From positions 620,001 through 684,000 of the forward strand of contig CBDFMR010000005.1 in the NCBI GenBank assembly GCA_965249765.1: a DNA stretch of 64,000 bases, written 5' to 3'. The notes beneath the pieces were generated by a model, which had not been told where the DNA came from, made no database searches, and worked only from the letters and a program-made list of their open reading frames with translations. This DNA is from CBDFMR01 sp965249765. GTDB lineage: Bacteria; Bacteroidota; Bacteroidia; Chitinophagales; Saprospiraceae. Positions 8,883-17,744 of the stretch are shown here, in pieces (within the stretch, counting starts at the first letter, position 1; each line of letters starts with the position of its first letter). Both the position numbers and the translations under genes were made by a program.

Positions 8883-10102
8883 GTAAGAACCTCGACATAC
8901 TGGAAAAACTGGAAAAGGAACTCAATCTAAAAGAGTTACAGATAAAAAGTTTACTTACCATTACACAAGCCATCAATGACAATGTTTCAGCCGATGGACT
9001 GTTCAACATGTATCGTTCTTTCTTGAGCTGGGAGCTGGGAATAGACACCATGATATTGATCGTCAAGTCTGAAACCGGCTGGAAGGGTGCAACATCAATA
9101 AACTATGATGAGAAAAAGACCAACAGTCTGGTCAAGGTCATACTAGAATACAATCGACTACACACCATCAAACCCGATGATGACAAACTGATACAGGCAT
9201 TTGACATAGTCATACCCGTTTTTCACAAAAACTATCCCATAGCCTATTCTCTTATAGGTGGAATAAAGGACAAAGAAGATCTATATAATAAGATTCAGTT
9301 TATCACGACCATCACGAATATTATTGCGGTAGCAATTGAAAACAAGAGACTATTCAAAAAACAGCTAGAACAAGAGAGGTTCAAGAAAGAAATAGAGTTG
9401 GCAGGAGAGGTACAGAAAATGCTGATTCCCGAGAGTCTCCCGTCTTTTGATCACTATCAACTAGCTAGTATATACAAGCCCCACTTTAATATAGGAGGAG
9501 ACTATCTGGACTATATCAAGTTCAATGATCACAAATTTGCCTTTTGCATAGCGGATATATCTGGCAAAGGGGTAGCGGCGGCGTTACTCATGGCAAATTT
9601 TCAGGCCATGATTCAAAGCCTTATTTTCCAGTATCGGGATTTAGAGACCTTCGTCTTTGCATTGAACCAATCAGTCTATAGAATTACCAAAAGCGATAAG
9701 TTTATTACTTTCTTTATTGCTGAGGTGGACACTGAGAAAAAAGAATTATCCTATATCAATGCTGGGCATTACCCACCAGTCATTGTCACGGGAAATAAAA
9801 TGATGCGTCTCAAAGAAGGATGTACGGTGATCGGTGCTTTTGAAAAACTTCCGCAGATTAAGGAGGAGAAATTGAAACTCAGCGGCGAAACGTTAATTTT
9901 GAGCTTTACGGATGGTCTTGCAGACCTAAAAAATGATAAAGAGGAATATTTTGAAGACCAGAGAATTGAAGAATTTGTACAAAAGAATAAAGGATTGTCG
10001 GTAGAAGACTTTAATAAGAAACTCATGACGGAGATAGAGACATTTAAGGGAGAAAGGGAATACCCCGACGATATAGCGATACTGACGTGTAAAATTTTAT
10101 AA
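8879..10102 (+). CDS. SpoIIE/RsbU-type PP2C serine phosphatase
   Basis: The 407-residue protein has an N-terminal sensor-like region with coiled coil and GAF-like features (1-160), a linker helix (EIELAGEVQKMLIPESLP) and a PP2C domain. Metal-binding acidic motifs are visible: GGDYLDYI near residue 205, CIADISGKGVAAAL near 223, SFTDGLADL near 342 and YPDDIAILT at the end. Such phosphatases dephosphorylate anti-anti-sigma factors in partner-switching systems. An RsbW-like kinase lies at 20017-20436 in this window. ATGA and TAATG overlaps on both sides suggest translational coupling. Confidence 0.88.
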   Translation: MSKNLDILEKLEKELNLKELQIKSLLTITQAINDNVSADGLFNMYRSFLSWELGIDTMILIVKSETGWKGATSINYDEKKTNSLVKVILEYNRLHTIKPDDDKLIQAFDIVIPVFHKNYPIAYSLIGGIKDKEDLYNKIQFITTITNIIAVAIENKRLFKKQLEQERFKKEIELAGEVQKMLIPESLPSFDHYQLASIYKPHFNIGGDYLDYIKFNDHKFAFCIADISGKGVAAALLMANFQAMIQSLIFQYRDLETFVFALNQSVYRITKSDKFITFFIAEVDTEKKELSYINAGHYPPVIVTGNKMMRLKEGCTVIGAFEKLPQIKEEKLKLSGETLILSFTDGLADLKNDKEEYFEDQRIEEFVQKNKGLSVEDFNKKLMTEIETFKGEREYPDDIAILTCKIL

Positions 10103-10905
10103 TGTCAAGAAGAAACCAAAGACCACAAAGAGAAAAAAGCAGAATAGCTGCCGCCATATTTGCCTTTATACTGGGCACTTTTGGGGCACACAAGTTCTAT
10201 TTAAGAAATGCAAGTGCCGGTATATTTTATGTGATGTTAGGTATCTTTGCATCCAGGTTGATAGGATTCCCCATTTCCATTGTGCTAGGAATATTAGACG
10301 GAATGAGACTTCTCACCATGAGTGAGCAAGAGTTTGACAGACGATACAATCGTCACATTGACCAGGAAACGACGGCACCCAGGCAGGCAAGAAGACCTAC
10401 GCGGCAGAGCAGAAGACAACCACAGCGAGCTCCGGCAACAAGAAAAAGCTATAATAAAGTCAACCCGTTCAAGAAAAGCGGGATCAAAAAATATAAAGAG
10501 TACGAACTTGAAGGCGCCATTGAAGACTTTAACAAGGGTCTTGAAATTAGCCCTGATGATATAGCCTTGCACTTTAACCTGGCATGTGCTTATTCTTTGA
10601 CCGAGAATAAAGACAAAGGCTTTTACCACCTGAGTCGTGCAGTAAAACTCGGCTTCAAGGATAAAGAAAAGATTAAAACTCATGACGACCTGGCATATTT
10701 GAGAATTCAACCAGAATTTGAGGATTTCGAGAATAGTGGGTTTGCAATGGAGAAAAAAAATAAACCTTCTCCCCATCTTCGGGAACAACCGGAAGGGGAT
10801 GACGTTTTATTATCTCAACTCAATAGATTGGCCGAGTTGCGAAAAAAAGGACTACTTTCTGAAGATGAATTTGTCTTAGAGAGAAAAAAATTACTGAGAA
10901 GATGA
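10102..10905 (+). CDS. TM2 domain, TPR and SHOCT protein
   Basis: Residues 12-75 form a TM2 domain: two membrane helices with the signature LGTFGAHKFYLRNASAGIFY and an ILDGMRLL end. An Arg/Gln-rich linker follows (about 80-115). A TPR-like unit occupies 120-200 (GAIEDFNKGLEISPDDIALH). The C-terminal 33 residues (LAELRKKGLLSEDEFVLERKKLL) match the SHOCT domain. The function is not known; it is probably an inner-membrane scaffold. The ATG overlaps the phosphatase stop, and the TGA overlaps the start of the CBS gene. Confidence 0.8.
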   Translation: MSRRNQRPQREKSRIAAAIFAFILGTFGAHKFYLRNASAGIFYVMLGIFASRLIGFPISIVLGILDGMRLLTMSEQEFDRRYNRHIDQETTAPRQARRPTRQSRRQPQRAPATRKSYNKVNPFKKSGIKKYKEYELEGAIEDFNKGLEISPDDIALHFNLACAYSLTENKDKGFYHLSRAVKLGFKDKEKIKTHDDLAYLRIQPEFEDFENSGFAMEKKNKPSPHLREQPEGDDVLLSQLNRLAELRKKGLLSEDEFVLERKKLLRR

Positions 10906-11561
10906 CCGCTAGAGAAATAATATCTGACTCTATAATGTCCGTACGCACATCGGATACTGGAGAACAGGTATTGACGATGATGAATATTTATCATGTGAAA
11001 CATCTGCCGGTTGTCAACGCCAACCAATTGCTGGGAGTTATCAGCGAGGAAGATGTGCTTACACACGATCTGGATGCGGCCGTCGGGTCGTATGAGCTTT
11101 CTCTCTCAAAGCCGTTCTGCAATCACAAGGAGCACCTATTTGAAGTTTTGAAGACCATCGCGGACAGTAAACTCACGGTTCTACCAGTAGTAGATGATGA
11201 CGGCAACTACATGGGCATCATTACCCAAAAGGACGTATTGTCAAAATATGCAGAAAGCTTTTCTTTTACTGAACCCGGGTGCATATTGGTTCTAGAAACC
11301 ACGAAGCAGAATTACTCACTGAGTGAAATAAGTAGAATCGTCGAAGAAGAGAGTGCCGCCATACTAACAAGTTTTCTTACATCACCAGAAGACAGCACAA
11401 GGATTATGGTAACCCTCAAGATCAATAAAAATGACATTTCTCGCATCATTCAATCTTTTGAGAGGTATGATTATCAAGTAAAGGCCACATACTCAGAGGA
11501 GGAATTCATCGATGGTCTCAAAGAACGATACGACTCTTTAATGAGTTATCTAAATGTCTAG
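10902..11561 (+). CDS. CBS-domain-pair protein
   Basis: Residues 1-60 and 75-125 form two CBS domains (e.g. HLPVVNANQLLGVISEEDVL and LPVVDDDGNYMGIITQKDVL), which usually bind adenosine nucleotides. Residues 135-219 look like an ACT-like regulatory fold (LVLETTKQNYSLSEISRIV). It has no catalytic domain, so it probably senses energy charge for a partner. I recall this protein next to NAD kinase in Bacteroidota; here a barrel-protein gene lies between them. It overlaps both neighbours by 4-8 nt. Confidence 0.85.
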   Translation: MTAREIISDSIMSVRTSDTGEQVLTMMNIYHVKHLPVVNANQLLGVISEEDVLTHDLDAAVGSYELSLSKPFCNHKEHLFEVLKTIADSKLTVLPVVDDDGNYMGIITQKDVLSKYAESFSFTEPGCILVLETTKQNYSLSEISRIVEEESAAILTSFLTSPEDSTRIMVTLKINKNDISRIIQSFERYDYQVKATYSEEEFIDGLKERYDSLMSYLNV

Positions 11562-12975
11562 CAAATTTCCTCTATTAAGGATTTTTCTGATTGTCACGTA
11601 TGTGATGTCGTGCTCAGGTCTGGCATCACAGACCGAGTATGCTGTCGTAAATAGCATCTTATTAAACGGCAATAAAAAAACCAAGGAGAAGATAGTATTG
11701 CGGGAACTAGACTTCAAGGAGGGTGATACGATCTACTTGAAGAATTTTAAGGAACGGTTATATCTCAATGAGAAGAGAGTATTGAGCACTGGCATGTTTT
11801 CCAACGTGGGCATCAACGTAAAAAACTGGGATACGGCAGAAGGACACATGGACGTATATATTGACTTACAGGAAAACTGGTACATATTCCCCGCACCCAT
11901 ATTCGAGTTGGCAGACAGAAACTTCAATGTTTGGTGGAACGAACAAGGCAGGTCTCTCGAACGAGTAAATTATGGACTACGGCTCGATCATTACAATCTC
12001 ACAGGCAACAGAGACAGGTTAAAACTCAAGTTGCAATTTGGATTCACACGCAAGTATGAGGCGGTATATTCGCGACCTTTTATCAATGATGCGCAGACCA
12101 TAGGTACGTCGACAAGCATCTTCTATTCGGAAAACAAAGAACTGGGATATGAGACGAGAGGAAATAAAACTGTTTTTTACAAGGATGATGATGAGAGAGT
12201 TCTATTGAAAAGGTTCAGGGTTGGTCAGGAAATTAAATATCGACCTACGATACATCAGTTTCACAGCCTTAGTCTGGAGTTTCATAGAAACTCAGTAGAT
12301 ACCGCAGTATCAGAGACCCTAAACCCGGATTATTTTTTGGAAGGAAAAAATGCATTGAAGTTCTTTTTGTTGAATTATGTATTTCAGTACGACAAAAGGG
12401 TGTTTAACCTTTATCCCGAGGGGGGATATCTATTGTGGATAAACGGTAAAAAGGAAGGTTTGGGAATTTTTGGCGAGTACAACAACCTATCGATCAGTGC
12501 GGCTGTCGAAAACTACCTGAAAGTAACCAAAGGAATTGTATTCAGCACAAGGGTAAAAGCCAAGACAAACCTGATAAGAAAGAAAGTGGCTTACGCCAAT
12601 AATACGGGCCTTGGATATGGCACCAATATTATTCACGGATATGAATTATATGTCATGGATGGAACTGATTATGCCTTTGCCAAAACCGCCGTTAGGTGGA
12701 ATTTTTATGAAAAAACATTTGATCTGGCAAACAAGATGCCTATGCGTCAATTCAAGTTGATGTCTTTTAAGATGTATCTGAGGATGAACGTACAGGCAGG
12801 CTGGGTCAACGAGCCCACGTATAAGAGTGACAACATATTCAACAACAGAATAAATGTAGGCTATGGACCTGCCTTGGACATCGTACTTTACAACACGTTT
12901 TTATTTCAACTAGAGTATAGCTTTAATCATTTAGGTGAGAAGGGTTTTTATCTTCACAACTCCATATCTTTTTAG
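11554..12975 (+). CDS. POTRA-containing outer membrane beta-barrel protein (Omp85-like)
   Basis: A signal peptide covers about residues 1-25 (RIFLIVTYVMSCSGLASQ). Residues 28-105 resemble one POTRA domain (SILLNGNKKTKEKIVLREL ... GMFSNVGINV). The remainder is rich in alternating aromatic strands typical of an outer membrane barrel (LRLDHYNLTGNRDRLKLKLQ). It ends FYLHNSISF, with the terminal Phe common in barrels. At 473 residues with a single POTRA it is shorter than BamA, so it is a BamA/TamA relative of unknown substrate. Confidence 0.8.
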   Translation: MSSKFPLLRIFLIVTYVMSCSGLASQTEYAVVNSILLNGNKKTKEKIVLRELDFKEGDTIYLKNFKERLYLNEKRVLSTGMFSNVGINVKNWDTAEGHMDVYIDLQENWYIFPAPIFELADRNFNVWWNEQGRSLERVNYGLRLDHYNLTGNRDRLKLKLQFGFTRKYEAVYSRPFINDAQTIGTSTSIFYSENKELGYETRGNKTVFYKDDDERVLLKRFRVGQEIKYRPTIHQFHSLSLEFHRNSVDTAVSETLNPDYFLEGKNALKFFLLNYVFQYDKRVFNLYPEGGYLLWINGKKEGLGIFGEYNNLSISAAVENYLKVTKGIVFSTRVKAKTNLIRKKVAYANNTGLGYGTNIIHGYELYVMDGTDYAFAKTAVRWNFYEKTFDLANKMPMRQFKLMSFKMYLRMNVQAGWVNEPTYKSDNIFNNRINVGYGPALDIVLYNTFLFQLEYSFNHLGEKGFYLHNSISF

Positions 12976-12990
12976 TTCTAAAACAAATGA

Positions 12991-13869
12991 ATGAAAACAC
13001 TTCTATTCGGCACGAAGTATAAAGAAGAGAACAAGCCTTATATAGAGGAAGTCATTAAATGCCTTCAGGGTGGGGGAGCACAAGTAAGCATTTATGGCCC
13101 CTATGCTGATGAAATAGAGGGCAGGGTAGAGTTGGATCACCTGATGCGCATAGAGAGCAAAAATGACCTCGTCAATCATGGAATAGGTACCGTGATAAGC
13201 CTTGGAGGCGATGGTACCATACTCAGTGCGGCAACACTGATCCAGGACAAGAAAACACCTGTGCTAGGGATAAACCTCGGCAGACTAGGATTTCTAGCCA
13301 TCGTAGAAAAAAGATACATTGAGTTAGCTATTGATAAACTGCTAAATGGGAAGTATACGATAGAGGATAGGGCAATGCTCAGCATCGATGACCGCATCGA
13401 CATTTTTGGTGAGTGCAACTTTGCCCTGAATGACATTACCCTGCACAAGAGAGACACATCATCTATGATCAGTGTAGAGGCCAAGATCAACGGACAATAT
13501 TTAAAGACATACTGGGCCGATGGGATCATCGTCTCGACACCTACAGGGTCTACAGGATATTCACTAAGCTGTGGTGGCCCCATTATATTTCCTGGATCAG
13601 GTTGTCTGGTGATCACTCCGGTAGCACCACACAACCTCAATTCACGTCCCATTGTGTTGCCCGATAACGTAGAGATTAGCTTCAAACTCGAAGGGCGCAC
13701 CGAGAATTTTCTATGCACGTTGGATTCGAGATTTGAAACGATCACAGGAGACGAAGATGTTATAATAAAGAAAGCCAATTATCCTACGCGCCTCATAAAG
13801 TTGCACGGAACTACCTTCCTCAAGACGATTCATAATAAGCTATTGTGGGGAATAGATGCAAGAAACTAA
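12991..13869 (+). CDS. nadK: NAD kinase
   Basis: It phosphorylates NAD to NADP. The 292-residue protein carries the diagnostic GGDGT motif (VISLGGDGTILSAA near residue 70), the LGFLA segment, an LND version of the NE/D motif (FALNDITLHK near 150), and the glycine-rich STPTGSTGYSLSCGGPI near 180. Another ATG 4 nt upstream (12987) is possible. The gene follows the barrel-protein gene by 15 nt and ends 1 nt before the likely start of the next gene. Confidence 0.95.
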   Translation: MKTLLFGTKYKEENKPYIEEVIKCLQGGGAQVSIYGPYADEIEGRVELDHLMRIESKNDLVNHGIGTVISLGGDGTILSAATLIQDKKTPVLGINLGRLGFLAIVEKRYIELAIDKLLNGKYTIEDRAMLSIDDRIDIFGECNFALNDITLHKRDTSSMISVEAKINGQYLKTYWADGIIVSTPTGSTGYSLSCGGPIIFPGSGCLVITPVAPHNLNSRPIVLPDNVEISFKLEGRTENFLCTLDSRFETITGDEDVIIKKANYPTRLIKLHGTTFLKTIHNKLLWGIDARN

Positions 13870-13870
13870 A

Positions 13871-14623
13871 ATGCTTATTCAACTTACTCATAAAGACGAG
13901 GAATGCACAGTTGATTTATCCCGACCCATCGATATTTCCATACCACTGATCAATGGGGAGCAACAGGTCAAGTGTTTCCAGGCGCCAGATTACAAGACAG
14001 GGCCATTGGTATCAGGAGATTTTATCGGTGATACAGAAGAAGGAAGCCCAGTCAATTTCTACAACTTGTTTATAAACCCTCATGGCAACGGAACCCACAC
14101 GGAATGTGTAGGGCACATATCGCAGGAAAAAGAAAGTATACACGATATACTTAGGCAGTTTCACTTCATTGGAAAACTCATTTCAGTAAAACCGATAATA
14201 CAGGGAGAGGACCGAATCATTATCTTAGAAATGCTGGAGAAACTGACGGCGAGTACAGAATGCCTGATCATCAGGACATTGCCCAATGACAAAGAAAAAC
14301 TTACAAGAAACTATAGCGGCAGCAATCCGGCATATATATCAGCTGAGGCGGTGAAAAGAATAAATGACATAGGCGTAAGACACCTCATCATCGACTTGCC
14401 GTCAGTGGATCGAGAACAGGATGAGGGGAGGGTAGAGGGGCATAAGATTTTCTGGGGCTATCCACACAACACTCAGAAAGATAAAACGATCACAGAGCTG
14501 GTATATATTCCTGACGACGTAGAAGATGGCGACTACTTGATCAATATACAGATCATCAGCACGGACATGGACGCATCACCGAGCAAGGTTGTCTTGTATA
14601 AAATGAAAAAGGATAAATCATGA
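13871..14623 (+). CDS. Cyclase-family / kynurenine formamidase-like metal hydrolase
   Basis: About 250 residues. The start LSRPIDISIPL and the metal motif NPHGNGTHTECVGH near residue 72 match the cyclase (KynB-like) family, whose HxGTHxDxPxH motif binds metal; here the Asp position is Glu. A second His-rich segment lies near residue 190 (VEGHKIFWGYPH). The substrate is unknown. The ATG at 13871, just after the nadK stop, gives a better N-terminus than the one at 13856, which overlaps nadK. Its TGA lies inside a palindromic element, so the last residues may have been altered. Confidence 0.8.
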   Translation: MLIQLTHKDEECTVDLSRPIDISIPLINGEQQVKCFQAPDYKTGPLVSGDFIGDTEEGSPVNFYNLFINPHGNGTHTECVGHISQEKESIHDILRQFHFIGKLISVKPIIQGEDRIIILEMLEKLTASTECLIIRTLPNDKEKLTRNYSGSNPAYISAEAVKRINDIGVRHLIIDLPSVDREQDEGRVEGHKIFWGYPHNTQKDKTITELVYIPDDVEDGDYLINIQIISTDMDASPSKVVLYKMKKDKS

Positions 14624-14642
14624 GAATTCCCCGCTGCAAGCA
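14616..14642 (-). repeat. Half palindromic element at the 3' end of the cyclase gene
   Basis: These 27 nt are identical to 7463-7489. The core is GAATTCCCCGCTGCAAGC. The cyclase stop codon TGA (14621-14623) lies inside it. Confidence 0.7.
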
Positions 14643-14994
14643 TCGAGTGTCGCATAATGTTTAGCTTTAAAATATGGAAGACAGGCATATAGTAAAGAGT
14701 CGCAACAGAAGTTTGTTGTTGTATCAAAAAGTATGTCCATCAAAATATAGGAGAGAAGTGTTTAGTAAGAAAGTTGACTTGACACCAAAGAAAGTAGTGC
14801 AAATACTAAAGATCATCGAGAAGTTAAGAAGAAATTGAGGTGAGGAAATTATTGGACAAGTGGATATAAAATAAAAACAGTAGGGCAGTATGGGAAATTG
14901 GATGTTATAAAGAGAAATGTTGAAAGTTAAGGAAGAACAAATAAACAACATGAGAGGAAACAATTAAGCCTGATTTAGGAATTAGAGGGAGGCT
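14643..14994. other. Degraded DNA with no intact gene
   Basis: About 350 nt between the two palindromic elements. One short frame reads as a basic, helical peptide (VFSKKVDLTPKKVVQILKI) before several stops. It may be the relic of a transposase or another gene, but I cannot identify it. Confidence 0.4.
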
Positions 14995-15026
14995 GATACC
15001 CCCTCAGATTGATGCGGGGTTGTTCA
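14995..15026 (-). repeat. Palindromic repeat element
   Basis: On the minus strand it begins TGAACAACCCCG and ends GAGGGGGTATC, matching the elements at 4650-4681 and 40122-40154 in both arms but with a different loop. It stands alone in gene-poor DNA upstream of the group II intron. Confidence 0.65.
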
Positions 15027-15208
15027 TTCTCAATGTCATTCGAGCCTTGGCAAAAAACAGCTCTTTGGGTTTTTCAGTGTTAGCTTTCGTGTCGGCAAAA
15101 ACCAAATGTGCTGTTTGTGCGGCTGGCTTTTTTCGGTATGAAACACAACGTTATCGGCTACCCGTCGTCTCGTCCCGATAGGGCGAGATGATCGTGGTTA
15201 GCCATTGT

Positions 15209-15830
15209 GTGTGCCCAGCAAGGGTCTCACTGTCGAAAGATAGTGATTGTATTCTAGAGGGTGAAAGCCCCTTGCAGGCAAGTCGGTGAAACCTGTTAGT
15301 AAGTCGCAAGGTTGCTGTGAGAAATTGCAGGACTGAAGGAAGCGAGACTACAAAATCTGGTACTGACGAACAGGAACGGCATACGGAGGCTGTTAGGAGT
15401 GGGTAAGCAAGCACATCTTTGTAAAGCCCTTGACCAATAAACTCTTATCAGTAGATGCCGCAGGAAACAGATGATAGAATAGGCTCTTACCTGGGGAGAT
15501 GCTAACCTTAAGAAATTAAGGAAGGAAGACAGCCGAGGTCATAGTACCAAGAGTAACGAGTGAGGATTGCTTATACCAAATACTCTAGGACTCACGACTT
15601 GGGAAGGACAGAACGAAGACCTGTTTGGAAATTCGATATGGAATACATAATAGTATAGCCATATCATAAATTACAGACTACTCATGAGTGGTGTAAAGAG
15701 CGCGATTGATTATGGGTTTTCGAACCGCCGTATACAGCCTGTCCGGCTAATGGTGGGAAGACCCGTACGTATGGTGGTGTGAGAGGCGCACCCCATCAAC
15801 GACAGTTGGTGGGGCCGTCTACTCGATTAT
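15209..15830 (+). mobile_element. Group II intron RNA lacking its reverse transcriptase ORF
   Basis: The 5' end GTGTGCCCAGCA fits the GUGYG boundary. Domain I-like conserved stretches follow (AGTCGGTGAAACC, AACAGGAACGGCATACGGAG). Near 15525 comes GACAGCCGAGGTCATAGTACC, which in intact introns lies just before the maturase ORF. Near the 3' end, a domain V-like segment (GAACCGCCGTATAC ... GACCCGTACGTATGGTGGTG) and a domain VI-like hairpin end with CTACTCGATTAT. Only about 150 nt separate these parts, where a ~400-codon RT/maturase is expected. It is therefore an ORF-less derivative; if still active it would need a maturase in trans. Exact ends are inferred from boundary motifs. Confidence 0.85.
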
Positions 15831-15899
15831 ATACTTTTTATTTTCCCCCCTTTTTCTCTAATTAATTTTGCAAATATTTCCCTAAAAATTATCGTTTGA

Positions 15900-16082
15900 T
15901 TAACTAGCCAGTCAATCGGTTCATTCCAATTGTCTTTGATCAGTGATATAAACAGGACATACTATGAAGCCGATAAAATGGTGGCCCTATCTGCACACGA
16001 CCAACTGAGAATAGAGTTTTTCTCAGGGAGCATAGCGGCATGCACGTCTTACTTTGATTTGTTGAAAATAACCGAGGAGTAA
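15900..16082 (+). pseudogene. C-terminal gene remnant of unknown family
   Basis: Between stops at 15897 and 16080 there is a frame reading SDINRTYYEADKMVALSAHD then FFSGSIAACTSYFDLLKITEE. It has gene-like composition, unlike the DNA around it, but no start, so it looks like the surviving 3' end of a gene cut by the events that brought in the group II intron. I do not recognise the family. Confidence 0.4.
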
Positions 16083-16146
16083 AGGCAAGGAAAACGACCT
16101 CTATTGAATACTTCTACTGCGGAAGTCTACGGAAAGGCATCTAGCG

Positions 16147-17499
16147 TTATCGCTTTTTTTTCTTTTTCATATTTTGAATTTTGTCGCCACGCCGAATTGG
16201 TTTTTTGAATCTCTCTTTCAGTTTTTTCTTATAACTTTTTCTTACTATTTTTTTCTTACTGTTCTTGGCTGATTTTTCATGAAAGGCCGCACCAACTTCA
16301 ATGTCAGTATCTTTGTCGTTCGGCTCATGTGGATCTAGAGGTTTATCTTCCTCAGGGGTGAGTCGAGTAGACACCTCCACAACTTCTGGTAATTCACTGA
16401 AAGGAATGGTGTAATTCATCAAGCCTTCAATCGCCTCCTTTAAAGCTGTTTCCTTCTCACTGTATAAGAGGATGGCCCTGCCTGGCTGTTCGGCCCTACC
16501 GGTTCGCCCAATCCGGTGAATATAATTTTCAGGATAGAAAGAAGTATCAAAACTGATAACGGTAGAAATTTTTTCTACATCAATACCACGGGCAATTACA
16601 TCTGTCGCTATTAGAATTCTACTCGTACCGTTGTCGAATTTTTCTAATGACTTGGAACGGTGATTTTGCTCTTTACTTGAGTGAATTACAGAAACTTCGG
16701 ATTCAAAAACCAGCGTTTCAAATAGCCTATCAGCATTTACCTTGGTAGCAACAAAAATTAAGACCTTACTATATTCTATTTTATCTTTTAGTAAATGGTT
16801 TAGCAAGTTAGACTTGGTGTAAAAATTAGGAACGGCATAAGATTCTTGGCTAATATTCTCCAAAGGTGTACCGCTTATAGAGATGGTTTTTTTGACAGGA
16901 TTAACCAGAAAACCATCTATTAACTCGTCGACGTAGGTAGTCATCGTAGCAGAGAAGAGAATGTTTTGCCTTTTTAATGGCAGGTATTCAAAGATGTTTT
17001 TTAATTGAGTTTTATAACCAAAGTCAAGCATTATATCTACCTCGTCAATTACCAGCTTCTTGATTGATTTTAGACGTAACACACTGGTAAGAGCGAGGTC
17101 ATATAATCGCCGGGGAGTACCGACGATGATATCTATCCCTTCTGCAATGGCACGCTTTTGTGTCTTTATATTTGTGCCGCCATAAACGCCTAGCACCCTT
17201 ATGCTGATATAGGGAGTTAGTTTTTCGATTTGTTGCACTAATTGGATAACAAGCTCTCTGGTTGGGACAAGGATCAAGACCCTGGGGTATGGTTGGTCAG
17301 AAAACTTCAAATCCTGTAAGATAGGAAGCAGGTAAGCGGCTGTCTTCCCGGTACCGGTTTGAGCAATTCCTACAAAATCGAAGCCAGCGAGAATAGGAGA
17401 AAACGACTCTTGTTGAATGGGAGTTGGCTTTTCAAATCCTAGATCGGCAATGGCATTGCGTAACTGCTTTTTGATTTTGAAATCTTCAAACGAATGCAT
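16147..17499 (-). CDS. DEAD-box RNA helicase with DEVD in motif II
   Basis: 450 residues with all helicase motifs. Q motif GFEKPTPIQQ, motif I AQTGTGKT (near 46), Ia PTRELV, Ib TPRR, motif II DEVD (near 153), III SAT, V ARGIDV and VI HRIGRTGRAE (near 330). A Lys/Arg-rich tail (380-450) probably binds RNA. Motif II is DEVD rather than DEAD; both acidic residues needed for Mg-ATP are kept. The role is likely RNA unwinding in ribosome assembly or mRNA turnover. Its start overlaps the VF530-like gene by 61 nt. Confidence 0.92.
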   Translation of the reverse strand: MHSFEDFKIKKQLRNAIADLGFEKPTPIQQESFSPILAGFDFVGIAQTGTGKTAAYLLPILQDLKFSDQPYPRVLILVPTRELVIQLVQQIEKLTPYISIRVLGVYGGTNIKTQKRAIAEGIDIIVGTPRRLYDLALTSVLRLKSIKKLVIDEVDIMLDFGYKTQLKNIFEYLPLKRQNILFSATMTTYVDELIDGFLVNPVKKTISISGTPLENISQESYAVPNFYTKSNLLNHLLKDKIEYSKVLIFVATKVNADRLFETLVFESEVSVIHSSKEQNHRSKSLEKFDNGTSRILIATDVIARGIDVEKISTVISFDTSFYPENYIHRIGRTGRAEQPGRAILLYSEKETALKEAIEGLMNYTIPFSELPEVVEVSTRLTPEEDKPLDPHEPNDKDTDIEVGAAFHEKSAKNSKKKIVRKSYKKKLKERFKKPIRRGDKIQNMKKKKKR

Positions 17500-17675
17500 T
17501 TTGCAAGGTAGTCAAGATAATGCTGTTCTACCTTATCTCTTGCCCATTGTGTTTTTCTTAAAAACTTGAGACTAGACTTAATATAAGGGTCGTTTTTAAA
17601 ACAATTGATGTTAACCATCTTAGCTAATTTTTCCCAGCCATACTGTTCCGCCACCGAACTTACCAATGTCCTCAT
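17439..17675 (-). CDS. VF530 (DUF2132) family small protein
   Basis: The segment QYGWEKLAKMVNINCFKNDP followed by IKSSLKFLRKTQWARDKVE is the VF530/DUF2132 signature; the family has a small DNA-binding-like fold. At 78 residues it has a shorter N-terminus than usual and an extra C-terminal tail of about 20 residues, read over the start of the helicase gene (61-nt overlap). The overlap suggests coupled translation with the helicase. Confidence 0.8.
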   Translation of the reverse strand: MRTLVSSVAEQYGWEKLAKMVNINCFKNDPYIKSSLKFLRKTQWARDKVEQHYLDYLAKCIRLKISKSKSSYAMPLPI

Positions 17676-17744
17676 CTTTTTAGTATAGAAGTTTCTATTT
17701 TATATGAAATATGACTATTGGAACTGCAAGATAGACCAACCTAA

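Noticed and set aside
10987..11002. parS-like half palindrome in the CBS gene
   Set aside because: Three mismatches to the 16-bp consensus and fully explained by coding sequence (YHVKH).
15080..15180. Possible integron attC-like site (AACGTTATCGGC with nearby hairpins)
   Set aside because: The core does not match GTTRRRY, no paired simple sites are seen, and there is no integrase or cassette.
15151..15414. Minus-strand open frame of 87 codons
   Set aside because: It lies antisense to the group II intron RNA and has no family resemblance.
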